64,000 nucleotides of DNA, taken from positions 1 through 64,000 of the forward strand of contig CAZPGF010000002.1 in the NCBI GenBank assembly GCA_964586025.1. The letters are read 5' to 3'. Position 1 is the stretch's first letter. Each line of letters starts with the position of its first letter. The notes beneath the pieces were generated by a model. That model was not told where the DNA came from. It saw only the letters and a program-made list of their open reading frames with translations, and ran no database searches. The translations under genes were made by a program, and so were the position numbers. Source of the stretch: JACKGW01 sp964586025 (lineage in GTDB: Bacteria; Planctomycetota; PLA2; JAEUHO01). This document shows positions 61,381 through 64,000 of this stretch, one piece after another.

Positions 61381-61701
61381 ATGCCTGCCGAAGTCGTTTT
61401 CGCCCTCTACCAGCCTCGCCCCGGTTGCGGGGCCGAGCTCGAGGCGATCCTAAAGCGCCACCGTCCCGCGCTCGTCGCGGCCGGCTTCGTCACCGATCGC
61501 CCCACCGTCCTCGTTCGCAACCGCGACGGCATCGTGATCGAGATCTTCGAGTGGAAGGACGACGCGGCGATGCGCGCCGCGCACGAGCATCCCGCGGTGC
61601 GTGCGATCTGGGACGAGATCGGCGCCGTCGCCGAGTTCGCACCCCTCGCCGAACTCGCGGAGTCGACCGGGATCTTTCCGCACTTCACGCCGATCGACTG
61701 A
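61381..61701 (+). CDS. Small ABM/ferredoxin-like-fold protein
   Basis: This 106-residue protein has the beta-alpha-beta-beta-alpha-beta layout of dimeric ferredoxin-like proteins such as antibiotic biosynthesis monooxygenases: VVFALYQPRPGCGAELEAIL, LVAAGFVTDRPTVLVRNRDG, and IVIEIFEWKDDAAMRAAHEH. Without a recognised active site the function stays open. ATG 61381 lacks a Shine-Dalgarno. It lies in a 116-nt divergent spacer from the radical SAM unit and ends 6 nt from the convergent HEAT gene. Confidence 0.75.
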   Translation: MPAEVVFALYQPRPGCGAELEAILKRHRPALVAAGFVTDRPTVLVRNRDGIVIEIFEWKDDAAMRAAHEHPAVRAIWDEIGAVAEFAPLAELAESTGIFPHFTPID

Positions 61702-61707
61702 CGACGT

Positions 61708-63162
61708 TCAGGGCGCCGCCCGCGCGCGCCGCAGTGCGTGCAGGACGTGGCTCTTCAAGCCGGCGTTCGTCGGCTCCTGTTCGCTGAAGCGTTGCAGAGC
61801 CGCAACGGCGTCGGCGCCGCCGATCTGCCCGAGCGACTGGACGATCGCCGATTGGAGAGGCGGCGATGCGGTCGCGAATCGCGCGACGAGTCGCGGCACC
61901 TCGTGGCGCGCCCGCGCGCCGAAGGTCCCCAGGGCACTCACGGCGGGGGCCGCCGCGGCGTCGTCGCTCGCGACGACGCGCGAGGCGATCACCGAGAGCG
62001 ACGCGGTGTCGCCGTGCGCGGCGAGGACGCCCATCGCGATACCGTGCGTCGCGATGGCGTCCGGCGACGGGTTCTCCTCGCGCAGGAGCACTCGCAGTCG
62101 CTCGATCGCGTCGGGCGGCAACTCGCCCCCGCGCATCTGCTGGAGGGCGCCGCGGGCGTGCGCCGCCGCGTCGTCGTCGGTGCGGGCGATCCGAACCAGC
62201 GCATCGATCGCGGCCGGGGTGCGCTGTTCGCCCAGCGCGCGAGCCGCGTTCACCGCGACGTGCCCGCTCGACGCGTTCGTCATCAGGTCGACCAGTCGCT
62301 CCTCCAGACCGGCGGCCCGCACGGCGCCGGCGAGGAGGAGCAGCACCGCACGTTCGTCGTCCTCCCGGCTGCGATCGAGCGCCTCCCCCAGCAACTCGCC
62401 CGCGCGCGTGCGATCCACGCCGCGCAACCCCTGGATCGCGCTCTGCGGAACGCGGGCGGGATCCGAAATGCGGCCGAGGTAGGCGACGATCGCCTCGAGT
62501 CCGCGCGTCCCGCCGACTCGGGCGATCGCGGTCAGCCACGGCGCATCCTCGCGCGGGTCGCGACCGAGATGAGGGAGCAGGGCTTCGACGGTGGCGTCAC
62601 CATCGAGTCCGGGCAGGGAGCCGAGGGCGTCGAGCGCCGCCTGGCCGAGCGGGCCGCGGCCGCGTTGATCGACGGCCAAGGTCAACAGGGCCGGGAACAG
62701 GGAGGGGTGTCGCGCTGCCGCGAAGGCCTCGACCAGCCCGCGTCCATGAGGAGCTTCCTCGAATCGCTCCAACAACTGCGCCGCGAGCAGGTCGTCGAGC
62801 ACCTCGGGGCGCGCGACGAGGATGTCGCGGATCCGGAGCCAATCGATCGGTCGGCGCGCGAGGGCCGTTCGCATCTCGACCCGCGCCGCGACGAGGTGCA
62901 CCTCGGGTCCGTCGCTCGTCGGGATGGGGGAGGCCGAGCCGCGGCCCTCGAGACCGGAAAGCCCATCCGGATCCGACGGTCCGTCGACTCCGCTCGGACC
63001 GTCCGGCGGGGCGTCGTTCCATTCGACCCACGCCGTCCCGTCGTCGCTCGCCGGGGCGGGCGAGCGTTGCGGCGGAACCACGAACAACCAAACGAGGAGA
63101 TCGACCAGCGCGAGCGCGGCGAGCAGCGTCAGTCCGAGGCGATAGCGCGGGGTCAGCGTCAT
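61708..63162 (-). CDS. Membrane-anchored HEAT-repeat protein
   Basis: This 484-residue protein has one N-terminal membrane helix (about 9-28, GLTLLAALALVDLLVWLFVV) and then a Pro/Gly/Asp-rich linker (about 32-85). About nine HEAT-like repeats run to the end (for example GHVAVNAARALGEQRTPAAI, APAVSALGTFGARARHEVPR). No catalytic motif is visible. HEAT arrays bind other proteins. It lies 65 nt downstream of smpB on the same strand. A lipobox is absent, so it is probably anchored by the helix. Confidence 0.75.
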   Translation of the reverse strand: MTLTPRYRLGLTLLAALALVDLLVWLFVVPPQRSPAPASDDGTAWVEWNDAPPDGPSGVDGPSDPDGLSGLEGRGSASPIPTSDGPEVHLVAARVEMRTALARRPIDWLRIRDILVARPEVLDDLLAAQLLERFEEAPHGRGLVEAFAAARHPSLFPALLTLAVDQRGRGPLGQAALDALGSLPGLDGDATVEALLPHLGRDPREDAPWLTAIARVGGTRGLEAIVAYLGRISDPARVPQSAIQGLRGVDRTRAGELLGEALDRSREDDERAVLLLLAGAVRAAGLEERLVDLMTNASSGHVAVNAARALGEQRTPAAIDALVRIARTDDDAAAHARGALQQMRGGELPPDAIERLRVLLREENPSPDAIATHGIAMGVLAAHGDTASLSVIASRVVASDDAAAAPAVSALGTFGARARHEVPRLVARFATASPPLQSAIVQSLGQIGGADAVAALQRFSEQEPTNAGLKSHVLHALRRARAAP

Positions 63163-63227
63163 GGCGGAGCGGATTCTCTTGTCGGCCGACTCGGACGCCG
63201 GGCACGCCCCGATTCCGTCGGTCCGCG

Positions 63228-63755
63228 TCAGCGGACCCGGCGGGCGGCGGCCTCACGGATCTCTCGGCGGGCCTCCTTCTCCTTTTCGTGCTCCCGGCGA
63301 TCGCCCTTCGAACGGCCCGTGGCGAGCCCCAGTTCGACCTTCACGCGCGAGCCGAGGAAGTAGAGGGAGAGGGGAACGACGGTCGTCCCGGGTGCCTCGA
63401 GGAGCCGGCGCCACTTCCGGATCTCGGCCTTGTGGAGCAAGCATTTGCGGGGTCGGACCGGCTCGTGACCGAACGTCGCCGCCTGCGCGAGGGGAGGGAT
63501 GTGCACGCCGAGCAGCCAGAGGTCGTCGCCGCGCAGTTGCGCGTACCCCTCGCTGAGATTCGCACGCCCGTCGCGCAGCGATCGCACCTCGCTTCCGAGC
63601 AGCACGAGGCCCGCCTCGAGGGTCGCGGAGATCGCATAGGCGTGCCTCGCCTTGCGGTTCGTCGCCAGGACGACCTTCTTCGGCGCCTCCTTCGAGGACG
63701 TGGCGGCGGTTCGTCGCGCGGAGCGGGAAGCGGGCGTCGGGCGCCGGGAGGCCAT
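63228..63755 (-). CDS. smpB: SsrA-binding protein SmpB
   Basis: SmpB binds tmRNA and brings it to stalled ribosomes for trans-translation. The 175-residue protein is recognised by KKVVLATNRKARHAYAISAT, LEAGLVLLGSEVRSLRDGRANLSEGY, and KVELGLATGRSKGDRREHEK at the C-terminal tail. It has an extra basic N-terminal extension of about 25 residues before the core. ATG 63755 has TAGAGT 7 nt upstream and no Shine-Dalgarno. No ssrA gene is in the window. Confidence 0.96.
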   Translation of the reverse strand: MASRRPTPASRSARRTAATSSKEAPKKVVLATNRKARHAYAISATLEAGLVLLGSEVRSLRDGRANLSEGYAQLRGDDLWLLGVHIPPLAQAATFGHEPVRPRKCLLHKAEIRKWRRLLEAPGTTVVPLSLYFLGSRVKVELGLATGRSKGDRREHEKEKEARREIREAAARRVR

Positions 63756-63762
63756 CGCGGCG

Positions 63763-63768
63763 ACTCTA
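63763..63768 (-). promoter_or_regulatory. Candidate leaderless -10 element of smpB (TAGAGT)
   Basis: On the minus strand TAGAGT is followed by seven bases and the ATG at 63755. No ribosome-binding site is visible in the short region between the two divergent genes. Confidence 0.4.
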
Positions 63769-63835
63769 CGCGCCGGGCCGGCGTGTTCGCCGAAACGGCG
63801 GCCCGACGCGCGGTCCCGGCGAGACTCGCCCACCC

Positions 63836-64000
63836 GTGACCGAACCGTCCGCTCCGCACCATCGACCGCGCTTCGACCCACGGCGTTCGGTCGTGCTCGC
63901 ACCGCTGCTCGTCGCGGCGATGCTCACCGCCTGCCGAGGCGGACCGGTGCGGGAGGCGCGACCGGGCGACCTGCGCGCGGTTCCGCCCGCCCATCGTGGG
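63836..64000 (+). CDS. Lipoprotein, truncated by the window edge
   Basis: From GTG 63836, 55 residues are visible: a basic N-terminus (HHRPRFDPRRSVV), a hydrophobic core, and a lipobox LTAC with the cysteine at about 33. The mature part begins RGGPVREARPGDLRAV. It is divergent from smpB with an 80-nt spacer. The rest lies beyond the window, so its domain is unknown. Confidence 0.6.
   Translation, partial: MTEPSAPHHRPRFDPRRSVVLAPLLVAAMLTACRGGPVREARPGDLRAVPPAHRG

Noticed and set aside
1..64000. CRISPR arrays, insertion sequences, prophage, tRNA or rRNA genes
   Set aside because: No direct-repeat arrays, transposase or integrase motifs, cloverleaf sequences or rRNA segments were seen on either strand.

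Overview
This window looks like one contig of a metagenome-assembled genome from a Planctomycetota-type bacterium. The call rests on very high GC (roughly 70 % by eye), a DUF1800/DUF1501 export pair, ECF sigma factors beside a Ser/Thr kinase, secreted FecR/VIT/vWA/HEAT proteins, a multiheme cytochrome fused to HEAT/TPR repeats, and two 10-N scaffold joins at 45633-45642 and 52675-52684. The phylum is inferred; no rRNA or tRNA gene was seen.

Layout. 2-4160: a left-truncated S41 protease carrying EF-hand-like loops, divergent from comM, then an unrecognised 139-residue gene. 4359-7714: a Ser/Thr kinase translationally coupled to an ECF sigma factor. 7715-8393: the longest gene-free stretch, rich in inverted repeats. 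8394-17380 (all +): moaC, asd, accB, accC, a UDP-glucuronate-decarboxylase-like SDR, a second SDR that has lost its catalytic Tyr/Lys, a membrane protein and an octaheme cytochrome. 17393-22137 (all -): a DAO-type oxidoreductase and a coupled DUF1800-DUF1501-LTXXQ trio. 22238-40372 (all +): a WecA-like transferase, a DUSP23-like phosphatase, dapB, a ThiE-like domain running in frame into a HEAT lipoprotein, thiL, tsaE, a 1,211-residue repeat protein, an ECF sigma factor with a candidate membrane partner, HEAT proteins and a TolC-like protein. 40388-54450 (all -): DUF5658, lgt, gcvH, gcvT, a HEAT-vWA protein, a 48-residue Cys-rich lipoprotein, clpS (broken by a gap) and a ~2,923-residue FecR-VIT-vWA-TPR giant. 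54635-57912 (+): acnA coupled to nfu. 58061-61264 (-): a coupled radical SAM, Nudix and FemAB-like trio. 61381-64000: an ABM-fold protein, a HEAT protein, smpB and the start of a lipoprotein.

How it works together. Housekeeping modules cover fatty-acid initiation (accBC), aspartate-family amino acids (asd, dapB), thiamine (ThiE-like, thiL), glycine cleavage (gcvHT), aconitase with an Fe-S carrier, tRNA t6A (tsaE), Moco (moaC) and protein quality control (clpS, smpB). Around them lies an unusually dense set of exported HEAT, TPR, vWA and beta-domain proteins, and lgt in the window matches the several predicted lipoproteins. Many neighbours share 4-nt start/stop overlaps (ATGA, GTGA, TTGA), indicating translational coupling. 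Several other genes lack a Shine-Dalgarno sequence but have a TANNNT-like element 6-8 nt before the start codon, suggesting leaderless transcripts.
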